A stretch of 27,440 nucleotides of DNA from contig JAEDOD010000014.1 of assembly GCA_016302165.1 (NCBI GenBank), positions 1 through 27,440 on the forward strand, in the 5' to 3' direction. The DNA comes from Sphaerochaetaceae bacterium. GTDB taxonomy: Bacteria; Spirochaetota; Spirochaetia; Sphaerochaetales; Sphaerochaetaceae. A model generated the notes under the pieces. It did no database searches. It was given only the letters and a program-made list of their open reading frames with translations, and had not been told where the DNA came from. Shown in pieces: positions 8,026 through 15,749 of the stretch (within the stretch, counting starts at the first letter, position 1; each line of letters opens with the position of its first letter). A program made the translations under genes and the position numbers.

Positions 8026-9324
8026 TTAATTGTGATCCTTTGCGTAATGGTTAGCCCATCCCTGGACGAATGCAGTCTCGACACCCTTCCATGTTTCATC
8101 GGAAGGAGCATTGTCATACTGGTTCATTGCAGAAACAACACCAGCTCTCCAGTCGTCAACAGCAGGAGTATAGTTGAATGCCCATGTCATGACATAGCAA
8201 CCCTTCTTGTTGTATTCGTTAGCCTGGTCGAGGAAGACGTTGTTGGAAGGAGCAGCCTTCTTGTAAGGAATAGCACCGAATGTCTGGGCAAGGAGCTTTG
8301 TTCCTGTCTCAGATGTGACCATCCATACCATGAAGTCCATTGTAGCGTCGATATCTTCCTGAGCAGCTTCAGCGTTGATAGCCCAGCAGCCTTCTGTTCC
8401 ACAGTTGAGGCCAGCCATCTCTTCGCCTTCAACACCACTGTAGAATGGGATCATAGCCAGATCTTCTGGGTTCATGCCGTAGTTTGTTGTGAGTGGGTCG
8501 AATTCCCAGTTTCCGTTCTGATAGAACACAGCCTGTCCCTTTCCGAACTCTGCTTCTGCATCATAACCGCCTGTTGCCAGGGAGTTTGGAGCGTATGCGC
8601 TGTTGTTGATGTAGAGATCCCAGAGGTTCTTGAAGTTAGGAAGATACTTTCCTGTGATTGTTGCAGGCTGAGGACCAGCTGTCCAGCCGTTGTCTCTTGC
8701 TTCGTAGAAGAGTGCAACGTTAGCAAGGTGACCGGAGAATCTCCAGGAAGAGGAGCCGTCCATACCAGCTGATGTGAATGCATCGAAGCCAAGTTCCTTG
8801 CTTCTTGCGTGGATGTCTTCAGCGATAGCCTTCAGGGAAGCGAAGTCCTTGATATCGTCGATGGAATATCCAGCCTTGGCAAGGAGAGCCTTGTTGACGA
8901 TGATACCGAAGCACTCATAGGTGTAGCCGATGGAGCAGAGCTTGCCGTTCTCGTCATAGAGATTGTAAGCATCTGTGCTGAGTTCAGCTGCAATTGGTGT
9001 ACCTGTCAGGTCGAGACAGAAGTCACCCCAGCTTGCAACAGCGCCCTGGTTTCCTACAACGAAGAGTGTAGGAGGATTGGACTTGTCCATCTCTGCTGTG
9101 AGAGTCTCGTTGTATGTTCCGGATGCTGCTGTAACAACCTTTACTTCCACGCCTGTCTCAGCTGTATAAGCCTTTGCGACTTCCTGCAGAACTGCATCTG
9201 ATTCTGGCTTGAAGTTAAGCCAATAGACGGATCCCTTCTTTGCTGCAACTTCTTCTGCACCCTGAGCGAATGCGCTTGTGAAGACAAGAGCCAGCACCAT
9301 GAGGATAACTGTAAGTTTCTTCAT
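8026..9324 (-). CDS. Sugar ABC transporter substrate-binding protein
   Basis: A 432-residue periplasmic solute-binding protein of the family-1 (MalE-like) type. The signal peptide MKKLTVILMVLALVFTSAFA is followed by QGAEE; there is no lipobox Cys, so it is probably soluble in the periplasm. The mature N-terminus (VYWLNFKPESDAVLQEVAKAY) is the usual first beta-alpha unit. GGAGGT lies 8 nt before the ATG. It is the first gene of the operon with two permeases and malQ, which suggests that it delivers malto-oligosaccharides. The sequence is not close enough to classical MalE to prove the ligand, and another alpha-glucoside is possible. Confidence 0.9.
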   Translation of the reverse strand: MKKLTVILMVLALVFTSAFAQGAEEVAAKKGSVYWLNFKPESDAVLQEVAKAYTAETGVEVKVVTAASGTYNETLTAEMDKSNPPTLFVVGNQGAVASWGDFCLDLTGTPIAAELSTDAYNLYDENGKLCSIGYTYECFGIIVNKALLAKAGYSIDDIKDFASLKAIAEDIHARSKELGFDAFTSAGMDGSSSWRFSGHLANVALFYEARDNGWTAGPQPATITGKYLPNFKNLWDLYINNSAYAPNSLATGGYDAEAEFGKGQAVFYQNGNWEFDPLTTNYGMNPEDLAMIPFYSGVEGEEMAGLNCGTEGCWAINAEAAQEDIDATMDFMVWMVTSETGTKLLAQTFGAIPYKKAAPSNNVFLDQANEYNKKGCYVMTWAFNYTPAVDDWRAGVVSAMNQYDNAPSDETWKGVETAFVQGWANHYAKDHN

Positions 9325-9380
9325 TTGTAATTACCTCCAAAACTCCTTACGGAGCATTTGTTATATTTTCTGACATAAAC

Positions 9381-9408
9381 ATATTACACCGGTTTAGTAG
9401 CTTTGCAA
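9381..9408 (-). promoter_or_regulatory. Predicted promoter of the minus-strand sugar operon
   Basis: On the minus strand, TTGCAA (9408-9403) and TAATAT (9386-9381, preceded by TG as in an extended -10 box) are separated by 16 bp. This places the start of transcription near 9374, about 50 bp before the binding-protein ATG. One ACTAAAC-like box lies in the spacer. Prediction by consensus only. Confidence 0.45.
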
Positions 9409-9463
9409 GAAGAATTTTCGACTAAACTCAACTAAACTTTTTCTTTTGTTAATTTACTAAACT
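9391..9463. repeat. ACTAAACT box cluster, candidate regulator sites
   Basis: ACTAAACT occurs exactly at 9421-9428, 9431-9438 and 9456-9463, and once inverted with one change (GGTTTAGT) at 9391-9398. Start-to-start spacings are 30, 10 and 25 bp. The inverted copy lies between the predicted -35 and -10 boxes of the sugar operon and the three direct copies lie upstream of the -35. This arrangement suits an activator binding tandem sites. No regulator for this operon is encoded beside it. Confidence 0.55.
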
Positions 9464-9541
9464 TCGTTTTTCCGGAATTATATACTACAAATTGATTTAC
9501 TTTATGTTTCTCCCTATAGGAACAAAGAGCCTTTTCTCTCC

Positions 9542-9570
9542 TTGACAACTATCCGGTCTCAATCTATCCT
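9542..9570 (+). promoter_or_regulatory. Promoter of tetR-ABC exporter operon
   Basis: A perfect TTGACA at 9542-9547 and TATCCT at 9565-9570 are separated by 17 bp. The predicted start of transcription, near 9577, falls inside the 17-bp palindrome that follows. AAGGAT at 9591-9596 serves as the ribosome binding site for the ATG at 9602, so the leader is only about 25 nt. Confidence 0.65.
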
Positions 9571-9574
9571 TTTA

Positions 9575-9591
9575 TTGACCGAATCGGTCAA
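9575..9591. promoter_or_regulatory. TetR-family operator palindrome
   Basis: TTGACCGAATCGGTCAA is a perfect inverted repeat of 8-bp arms around one central base, the usual form of a TetR-family operator. It covers the predicted transcription start and lies 10 bp before the regulator's ATG. Autorepression of tetR and the two exporter genes is the natural reading. A second, outer pair of arms (TCTATCCT at 9563-9570 and AGGATAGA at 9592-9599) flanks it asymmetrically. Confidence 0.75.
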
Positions 9592-9601
9592 AGGATAGAC
9601 C

Positions 9602-10213
9602 ATGAATCAGAGATTTCTAGTTCTCGAGGAGGAGAAGCGGAAAGCCGTCATCAATAGCGGCTTCAGAAATTTCGCCCTTTTCGGATATAGAAAGGCAAGC
9701 ATGAGGGACATTGCAGAGGACGCTGGAGTAAGCAAGGCTCTTCTTTTCCACTACTTCGATACAAAGAAGGAGTTCTATCTTTTTCTCTGGTCCTTCGTGA
9801 AGGAGGAGACAGCCAAGAGCCTGAAGGCCAAGGGAGCCATTGGAGACAAGGACTACTTCTCTTCAATGGAGAAGGGGCTGAAGGCAAAGATGGAACTGTC
9901 ACGGACCTGGCCCTGGATGGCCCTTTTTGCCGCCAAGGCCTACTACGAGAAGGACGAAGAAGTGGCGAAGGAGCTTAAGGTAGACACGGATCCATTTCTG
10001 AAGTTGGACGGGGAGACAATACGTCGCCTCTATCCTGAAACCCATTTCAGGAAAGACATAGACCTGACACTTATGTTTAGGGATATGTACTACATGTCTG
10101 AAGGATATCTCTGGCACTGGTGCCAGAAGGATGAGTTTGATGTTGACAGAATGGAGAAGGATTACCTTGATTTCATCTCCCAATGGAAACGGATATATAC
10201 GGAGCAGCAATGA
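9602..10213 (+). CDS. TetR/AcrR family transcriptional regulator
   Basis: A 203-residue protein. The N-terminal helix-turn-helix (residues about 32-51, ASMRDIAEDAGVSKALLFHYF) is followed by the KKEFYLFL helix typical of the family. The C-terminal ligand domain is rich in aromatic residues and has no family-specific match I can name. It stands first in an operon with an ABC ATPase and an ABC-2 permease and has a palindromic operator at its own promoter, so it probably represses the exporter until an inducer (drug, peptide or lipid) binds. The stop overlaps the ATPase start as ATGA. Confidence 0.92.
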   Translation: MNQRFLVLEEEKRKAVINSGFRNFALFGYRKASMRDIAEDAGVSKALLFHYFDTKKEFYLFLWSFVKEETAKSLKAKGAIGDKDYFSSMEKGLKAKMELSRTWPWMALFAAKAYYEKDEEVAKELKVDTDPFLKLDGETIRRLYPETHFRKDIDLTLMFRDMYYMSEGYLWHWCQKDEFDVDRMEKDYLDFISQWKRIYTEQQ

Positions 10214-11091
10214 ATAATGCAGTTTCACTGGAAGGCCTTGTAAAGAGATACGGAAAGCACCGTGGCATTGAAGGCCTGGACCTTAAGGTAAAAGAAGGGG
10301 AGTGGTTTGGATATATCGGCCCCAATGGAGCTGGAAAGAGCACTACCATCAGGACAATGCTTGGGCTGATAAAGGCCACGGAAGGAAAGAGCACTGTACT
10401 GGGAATGGATTCCTGGAAGGACAGGGAGAAAATCATGGAGAAGGTGGGATATCTTCCTTCTGAAGCCATCTTCTATCCTGAGATGACAGTGTCTGAAACA
10501 CTGGATTATGCCCTCTCCCTCCACGCCTGCAAGGATAGAAGAAGACAGAAGGAGCTATCAGAAAGGCTTGAACTGGATACAGGACGGAAAATCGGAGAGT
10601 TAAGCTACGGTAACAGAAAGAAGGTGGGAATTGTATGCGCCCTGGAGCATAATCCATCCCTTCTGATCCTGGATGAGCCAACAGGAGGCTTGGACCCCCT
10701 TATGCAGAGAGAGTTCTTCTCCATGCTGGAGGAGGAACACAGGAAGGGTGTAACGATTTTCATGTCTTCCCACATTCTCTCTGAAATCGAGAGCCATGCA
10801 GAGACGGCTGCCGCCATCAGGGAAGGCCGTATTATCGTCAACGGAAAAGTTGAAGAGATATCAAGGACCAACGCCAGAAGAGTGAACCTTAGGGGAAAAA
10901 TAGATATCTCTACTCTAACTGGAGTGAAGGAAGTTGTGGAAGACAAAAATGGCATGAGCTTCCTGTACTCAGGAGAGGCTTCAGCCCTTCTGGAAGCTCT
11001 AAATAAGGGAAGCGTCAAGGACTTCACTGTCACAGAGCCGGACCTGGAGGAAGTGTTCCTCCACTACTACAGAAAGGAGGAGAAGGCATGA
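10210..11091 (+). CDS. ABC exporter ATP-binding protein
   Basis: The ATG at 10210 is preferred over an upstream in-frame ATG at 10183: it has GGAG at 10201-10204 and overlaps the tetR stop as ATGA. The 293-residue ATPase has Walker A GPNGAGKST (37-45), a signature LSYGN (131-135) in place of LSGGQ, Walker B LLILDE (151-156) followed by PTGGLDP, and an H-loop SSH. The usual Q-loop Gln is replaced in YLPSE (residue 84), a variation also seen in DrrA/BcrA-like exporters. About 85 residues follow the core. It should energise the adjacent ABC-2 permease, exporting a drug, peptide or lipid; the substrate is unknown. Confidence 0.93.
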   Translation: MNNAVSLEGLVKRYGKHRGIEGLDLKVKEGEWFGYIGPNGAGKSTTIRTMLGLIKATEGKSTVLGMDSWKDREKIMEKVGYLPSEAIFYPEMTVSETLDYALSLHACKDRRRQKELSERLELDTGRKIGELSYGNRKKVGIVCALEHNPSLLILDEPTGGLDPLMQREFFSMLEEEHRKGVTIFMSSHILSEIESHAETAAAIREGRIIVNGKVEEISRTNARRVNLRGKIDISTLTGVKEVVEDKNGMSFLYSGEASALLEALNKGSVKDFTVTEPDLEEVFLHYYRKEEKA

Positions 11092-11876
11092 ACATCTATA
11101 TGCGTGAACTGAAAAGCGGAATCAAATCCTTTCTCATATGGACCATTTCAATAGGAGCTTTGGTGGCCATCTGCATCTTCATGTACCCAGAAATGGAAGG
11201 CATGATGGGAGACGTGAACGATATCTTCTCCTCCATGGGAGCCTTCTCTGCAGCTTTCGGCATGGATAGGCTAGGCTTGGGAACCCTTCTTGGCTTCTAC
11301 AGCGTAGAGTGCGGAACAATGCTCACCCTCGGCGCTGCCCTTTATGCCGCCATGGCCGGAACAGCCATAGTGGGTAAGGAGGAGAAGGGACGGACAGCTG
11401 AGTTTCTTTTTGCAATGCCTGTTTCAAGAAGAAGGGTGCTAAGTGAGAAGCTGGGGGCACTTATGACAGAGATGGTGCTTTTCCATATAGTGAACTTCCT
11501 TTTCTCCATTGTCTCCATTGTGGCAATCGGGGAGGAGATACCAGTGAAGGACCTTCTTCTTCTCCATTCTTCATACCTCTTTATGACCATAGCCGTTGCA
11601 TCCCTTTGCTTCCTTCTAAGCGTTTTCAATGCCACAGCCAACACTGGAAGCGGCATGGGACTTGCCCTGGCTCTCTATTTCATCAATCTCATGGCAAACA
11701 TCTCAGATAAGGCCAAGGCCCTTTCCTGGGTAACTCCCTTCTCCTTTACAGAAGGTGCAGACATTGTCCTGGATGGAAAGCTGGACGGAGTAAGGATCAT
11801 TCTCTGGATGGGATTATCCATAGTGGCTATTGCTTCGGGTTTTGCCTATTACTCCAGAAAAGACCTGAAGAGCTGA
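11088..11876 (+). CDS. ABC-2 type exporter permease
   Basis: A 262-residue inner-membrane protein with about six hydrophobic segments. A cytoplasmic loop after the second (GKEEKGRTAEFLFAMPVSRRRVLSEK) is the hallmark of ABC-2 permeases of the YhaP/BcrB kind (KEEK.RT.E.L...P.SR). It starts inside the ATPase stop (ATGA) and ends the operon; a terminator follows within 25 bp. Together with the ATPase it probably forms a homodimeric-permease exporter regulated by the TetR protein. Confidence 0.88.
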   Translation: MNIYMRELKSGIKSFLIWTISIGALVAICIFMYPEMEGMMGDVNDIFSSMGAFSAAFGMDRLGLGTLLGFYSVECGTMLTLGAALYAAMAGTAIVGKEEKGRTAEFLFAMPVSRRRVLSEKLGALMTEMVLFHIVNFLFSIVSIVAIGEEIPVKDLLLLHSSYLFMTIAVASLCFLLSVFNATANTGSGMGLALALYFINLMANISDKAKALSWVTPFSFTEGADIVLDGKLDGVRIILWMGLSIVAIASGFAYYSRKDLKS

Positions 11877-11897
11877 AGAAAAGGAAGATTGGATTCT

Positions 11898-11929
11898 GGA
11901 ACCAAGGAGAAATCTGAGGTTCCTTTTTT
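11898..11929 (+). terminator. Terminator of tetR-ABC operon
   Basis: GGAACC (11898-11903) pairs with GGTTCC (11918-11923) around a 14-nt loop and is followed directly by six T. It lies 21 bp after the permease stop. Confidence 0.75.
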
Positions 11930-11987
11930 GTCCTCCGAAGGGTCTCTAAAGTGCAAAGCAAGAACAGTAATATTATCTAGATTTTGT

Positions 11988-12016
11988 TTTACAACCCCAA
12001 AAAACCGTGTTTAAAT
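11988..12016 (+). promoter_or_regulatory. Predicted promoter of lacI-galactoside operon
   Basis: TTTACA at 11988-11993 and TTAAAT at 12011-12016 are separated by 17 bp. Transcription would start near 12023, just before the LacI-type operator. The -10 box matches four of six consensus bases, so the exact placement is uncertain. Confidence 0.4.
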
Positions 12017-12029
12017 AAAATCCTGAGGT

Positions 12030-12047
12030 TGCGCAAACGTTTGTGCA
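12030..12047. promoter_or_regulatory. LacI-family operator
   Basis: The 16-bp core GCGCAAACGTTTGTGC is a near-perfect palindrome with CAAACGTTTG at its centre and one mismatch in the arms. This is the classic LacI-family operator form with a central CG. It lies 22 bp before the lacI ATG and just downstream of the predicted promoter, so binding should repress the whole operon, including lacI itself. Confidence 0.75.
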
Positions 12048-12068
12048 TAGAAAAAAGGGGAAAGGAAT

Positions 12069-12977
12069 ATGGATTCCATAAAACTGTCTGATGTGGCAGA
12101 TGCTCTCAATCTTTCAGTCACCACCGTGTCCAGGGCACTTTCTGGAAAAGGAAGGGTGGCGGAAAGTACAGTGGAGAAAGTCCGTGCCTACATCAGCGAG
12201 CATAGCTACATCCCCAACAGAAATGCACAGGCCCTGGTGTTTCGCCGCACCTTCTCCATCGGAATCCTTGTTCCCATGGATGCACTGGTGAGTGAAGTCT
12301 GGTTCTTCCATAAAGCTCTCATGGGAGCTGTAAGGACAGCTTCCTCCATGGGCTACGACACAATCGTAAGCGTACATGACGAAGGAGACAGCCTAAAAAA
12401 GCTTATAGCCTCCAAGAAGGCTGACGGATATATATTCCTGAGAGCTGTTGAGGATGACCCTAACATCTCTATGCTTTCTGAAAGGAATATTCCCTTTGCT
12501 GTCATCGGAAACTGCAGAGACAAAAATGCCCTTTGTGTGGACTGCCGCAACGAGGAGCATGCCTCTGAGCTTACAGAAAGGCTCGTGGGTATGGGAGCAG
12601 GGAAGCTTCTGCTCTTACTGGGAGATATGAGCCACACTGTAAACACGGAAAGAAGAAGGGGAGTGGAGAAGGTAGCTGAAAATGTAAGCGTAGTCACTGG
12701 GGTCCAGACAGCTGAGGATGTGGATAGGGCCCTGGAAAACGCAGGGGATTATGACGCTGTAATTGCTGGAGATGACCTGTTGTGTCTTAAGGTGGACTCC
12801 TCCAGCAACAGGAGGAATGTGAAGCTCCTTTCCTCCCTATACCCTTCACCGCTTATAAAGGGAATGGATGGAGTGGTTGCAGCGGAAGGAAATGATCCTT
12901 CCCTTCTGGGCTCTGAAAGTGCAGGACTCCTCATTGAAAACTTGAATAACCGGGAAAAAATCTCCGGAGAGAAATAA
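12069..12977 (+). CDS. LacI family transcriptional regulator (GanR-like by position)
   Basis: A 302-residue repressor. The N-terminal helix-turn-helix (IKLSDVADALNLSVTTVSRAL, in residues 4-24) and hinge (YIPNRNAQAL) are textbook LacI. The sugar-binding domain begins with FSIGILVPM. The protein is about 30-40 residues shorter than usual, mainly at the C-terminus, and lacks a clear final helix. It is the first gene of an operon with a binding protein, two permeases and a GH42 beta-galactosidase. The order matches ganR-ganS-ganP-ganQ-ganA of Bacillus, so the inducer is probably a galactoside. A LacI-type operator precedes it, so autoregulation is likely. The start has GGGGAAAGG upstream. Confidence 0.88.
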   Translation: MDSIKLSDVADALNLSVTTVSRALSGKGRVAESTVEKVRAYISEHSYIPNRNAQALVFRRTFSIGILVPMDALVSEVWFFHKALMGAVRTASSMGYDTIVSVHDEGDSLKKLIASKKADGYIFLRAVEDDPNISMLSERNIPFAVIGNCRDKNALCVDCRNEEHASELTERLVGMGAGKLLLLLGDMSHTVNTERRRGVEKVAENVSVVTGVQTAEDVDRALENAGDYDAVIAGDDLLCLKVDSSSNRRNVKLLSSLYPSPLIKGMDGVVAAEGNDPSLLGSESAGLLIENLNNREKISGEK

Positions 12978-13000
12978 GAATAAACAGAATGGAGGTAAAT

Positions 13001-14236
13001 ATGAAAAAGCTTTCTGTCTTACTTATTGTCATGTGTCTCGTTTCTTCCATCTTCGCAGGTGGATCATCAGAAACACCAGTTGCTCCAGCAGACGCTGCAG
13101 CCAAGGCACCTATCGATCTTAAGGTATGGGTTGGAGAACTCTATGTTGATGCAACAGCAAAGATGATCGAATCCTTCAAAGCCCAGTATCCTGAAGAGAC
13201 TTTCAACATCACAATCGGTATTGAATCCGAATCAACATGCAAGGATACTATCCTTACAGACCCAGAAGCAGCAGCTGATGTATTCACATTTGCTGACGAC
13301 CAGCTCCTTGACCTTGTAAACGCAGGTGCAATCCAGGAAGTCCTGGTAAACGCTGATGGCGTGAAGAGTGCCAACGGTGAAGGTGCTGTAGCTGCAGCAA
13401 CAGTCAATGGAAAGCTTTATGCATATCCAATGTCTGCATCCAACGGCTACTTCCTTTACTACGATGCACGCTTCTTCTCAGAAGATGACGTAAAATCCTT
13501 CAATACAATGGTTGAGAAGGCAGCAAGTGCAGGAAAGAAGGTTGGTATGCAGTTCGGCGTTGACGGCGGCTGGTATCTCTATGGCTTCTTCAAGGGTGCA
13601 GGCCTTGAAATGGTCATCAACGAAGACGGTACATCCAACAGCTGTAACTGGAACAGCGCAAGAGGCGTTGAAGTTGCACAGGGAATCCTTGACCTTGTGG
13701 CTTCCGGAGCATTCGTTGCAGACAGCACATCCAACCTTGTCTCTGCAGCAGCAGACGGCAACGTAGTTGCCCTGGTTGACGGAACATGGGATTCAAATCC
13801 AATCATGGATGCCTTCAAGGAAGGATATGCATGTGCCAAGCTTCCAACCTTCAAGGTTGCCGGCGAAGATGTACAGACAGCTTCCTTCGCAGGATATAAG
13901 CTCATTGGTGTAAACCCACACTCAAAGAACGTAGGTTGGGCTATGAGACTTGCTGACTGGCTTACAAACGAAGAGAACCAGGTTCTCCGCTTCCAGACCA
14001 ATGGCGACGGACCTTCAAACGTAAACGCTGCAGCTGACGACGCTGTCAGGACCAACCCAGCCATCGCAGCTCTTGCAACCCAGAGCCAGTATGCAACTGT
14101 CCAGCGTGTTGCAGGCGGTTACTGGACTCCAGCAGCTACACTCGGAACTATCCTTTCCCAGGGTAACCCAGAGAAGACAGATCTTCTCAAGCTCCTTGAT
14201 ACAGCTGTTGCAGGAATCACAGCACCATCCCTCTAA
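13001..14236 (+). CDS. Galacto-oligosaccharide/maltodextrin-type substrate-binding protein (GanS/MalE-like)
   Basis: The ATG at 13001 has a perfect GGAGG at 12991-12995; an in-frame start at 12989 lies upstream of that site and is rejected. The 411-residue protein has the signal peptide MKKLSVLLIVMCLVSSIFA followed by GGSSE and no lipobox Cys. The mature part starts with the MalE-like strand DLKVWVGELY and keeps the C-terminal MalE/GanS pattern (WAMRLADWLTNEENQVLRF, then NGDGPSN). Position between a LacI regulator and MalF/MalG permeases plus GH42 points to galacto-oligosaccharides, as with GanS. A maltodextrin ligand remains possible because GanS and MalE are close relatives. A strong GC hairpin follows the stop. 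Confidence 0.9.
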   Translation: MKKLSVLLIVMCLVSSIFAGGSSETPVAPADAAAKAPIDLKVWVGELYVDATAKMIESFKAQYPEETFNITIGIESESTCKDTILTDPEAAADVFTFADDQLLDLVNAGAIQEVLVNADGVKSANGEGAVAAATVNGKLYAYPMSASNGYFLYYDARFFSEDDVKSFNTMVEKAASAGKKVGMQFGVDGGWYLYGFFKGAGLEMVINEDGTSNSCNWNSARGVEVAQGILDLVASGAFVADSTSNLVSAAADGNVVALVDGTWDSNPIMDAFKEGYACAKLPTFKVAGEDVQTASFAGYKLIGVNPHSKNVGWAMRLADWLTNEENQVLRFQTNGDGPSNVNAAADDAVRTNPAIAALATQSQYATVQRVAGGYWTPAATLGTILSQGNPEKTDLLKLLDTAVAGITAPSL

Positions 14237-14246
14237 TGGACATTTT

Positions 14247-14277
14247 GCCGGGGAAGGGGATTCCTTTCCCGGCTTTT
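14247..14277 (+). terminator. GC-rich hairpin with short T run after binding-protein gene
   Basis: An 11-bp stem (GCCGGGGAAGG with CCTTTCCCGGC, one G-U pair), a 5-nt loop and then TTTT. It lies 10 bp after the binding-protein stop and 20 bp before the first permease ATG. It probably acts as a leaky terminator and 3' stabiliser, giving an excess of binding protein over permease. Confidence 0.7.
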
Positions 14278-14297
14278 GACAAAAAAGGAGTCAATCA

Positions 14298-15749
14298 ATG
14301 GCAGAATCATTAGGGACCAGAGTGAAGAAGGCTGTTGCCCCCATAGGAGGATTCTTCACATCATTTGCTCTGGCGGTGAAGAAAGGAGACATCTTTGTAA
14401 AGCTGTCCCTCCTTATTATGGGCCTGGGCCACATAGTCAGAAAGAGAGTCGTTTCCGGAATCGCCCTTTTCCTGACTGAAATCGGGTTCTTCCTCTTTTT
14501 AGGGAAGTTTGCCCTTAAATATCTTGGAAAGCTCCCTACACTGGGAACTGTCCAGGCAGAACTGTATTTCGATCCTATACTTTTCACCAATGTGTGGAAT
14601 GACTATGACCACAGCTTCAAGATTCTACTCTATGGAATAATCTCTGTAGTCATAATCCTTCTATTCATATACATATGGATTACCAGCGTAAAGCTGGCCT
14701 ATAAGCTACAGGTGGATAAGGAGAAGGGTGAAGAGATTCCAACCTTCAGAAGGAGCATCCGTGATGCTTTGGACACAAAGTACTACAGGACTCTGCTGTT
14801 CCTTCCTATTCTGGGAATCGTGGTCTTCACTGTAATCCCTCTCATTGTCATGATTGCTGTGGCCTTCACCAACTATGACCAACAGCACATGCCTCCTACA
14901 GCCCTTTTTACATGGGTTGGCTTCAGCAACTTCAAGCAGATTTTCACTACAAGCATAACCAGCACCTTTGGATATACTTTCGGTAAGATTCTTGCCTGGA
15001 CACTTACCTGGGCTGTGCTTGCCACCTTCACCAACTACATCGGAGGTATTCTCCTGGCCCTTCTCATCAACAATAGGTATACAAGGGCCAAGAAGTTCTG
15101 GAGAACATGCTTCGTGGTGGCCATGGCCGTACCCCAGTTCGTAACCCTGCTTCTGGTAAGGAACTTCTTTGCTGACCAGGGAATCGTCAATACCATCTGC
15201 AGTAATCTGGGAATTACATCGCTTCTGAAATCCATAGGCCTGGTTCCTGAATATCTGAACTATATTCCTTTCCTGACCCATAAGGTCTGGGCAAAGGTGA
15301 TGATCATCGTGATCAACATATGGGTAGGTGTGCCGTACCTGCTCCTGATTGCCACAGGTGTTCTTATGAACATTCCTCAGGACCTGTATGAGGCCGCCAC
15401 CATCGATGGAGCAAATAACGTGCAGAAGTTCAAGGCCATAACCATGCCTTATATGCTGTTTGTGACAGGACCGTACCTGATTAACTCTGTGGTCCAGAAT
15501 ATCAACAACTTCAACGTAATCTACCTTTTGACCCAGGATGTCTATGAGACTACAGACCAGCTTATGGCCATTTCCCACGGAAGGGAGACAGACCTTCTGG
15601 TCACATGGCTCTTCCGTCTTACCAACGAGTACTACAACTACAAGATGGCTTCTGTCATCGGTATTCTGGTCTTCGTGGTATGTACCGTAATAACACTAGT
15701 TGCCTTCAACGTGTTCCTAAAGAAGAATAAGGAAGGAGAGATGCAGTAA
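14298..15749 (+). CDS. CUT1 sugar ABC transporter permease, MalF/GanP type
   Basis: A 483-residue inner-membrane protein. The long N-terminal part (residues 1-140) has two to three extra hydrophobic segments ahead of the six-segment permease core, as in MalF and GanP. The core carries the EAA loop YEAATIDGANNVQKFKAITMP near residue 375 (first and second halves joined), which contacts the ATPase. AAGGAG lies 8 nt before the ATG. The stop overlaps the next start as TAATG. It pairs with the MalG-type permease; no ATPase is encoded nearby. GanP is the closest match by context and length class. Confidence 0.92.
   Translation: MAESLGTRVKKAVAPIGGFFTSFALAVKKGDIFVKLSLLIMGLGHIVRKRVVSGIALFLTEIGFFLFLGKFALKYLGKLPTLGTVQAELYFDPILFTNVWNDYDHSFKILLYGIISVVIILLFIYIWITSVKLAYKLQVDKEKGEEIPTFRRSIRDALDTKYYRTLLFLPILGIVVFTVIPLIVMIAVAFTNYDQQHMPPTALFTWVGFSNFKQIFTTSITSTFGYTFGKILAWTLTWAVLATFTNYIGGILLALLINNRYTRAKKFWRTCFVVAMAVPQFVTLLLVRNFFADQGIVNTICSNLGITSLLKSIGLVPEYLNYIPFLTHKVWAKVMIIVINIWVGVPYLLLIATGVLMNIPQDLYEAATIDGANNVQKFKAITMPYMLFVTGPYLINSVVQNINNFNVIYLLTQDVYETTDQLMAISHGRETDLLVTWLFRLTNEYYNYKMASVIGILVFVVCTVITLVAFNVFLKKNKEGEMQ

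Noticed and set aside
7915..8772. Plus-strand open frame of 285 codons, Cys/Ser/Val-rich
   Set aside because: It lies antisense to the binding-protein gene, whose product has a signal peptide, family motifs and a ribosome binding site. The plus-strand product has no recognisable domain.
9421..9463. Short direct repeats as a possible CRISPR remnant
   Set aside because: The repeats are only 8 bp with irregular 2-17 bp gaps and lie at a promoter. No cas genes are present.
10183..10209. Upstream ATG for the exporter ATPase
   Set aside because: It adds nine residues with no family support. The ATG at 10210 overlaps the tetR stop and has GGAG at normal spacing.
14706..15578. Minus-strand open frame of 290 codons, His/Gly-rich
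   Set aside because: It is antisense to the MalF-like permease gene, which has the EAA loop. The composition is that of a reversed membrane-protein gene.
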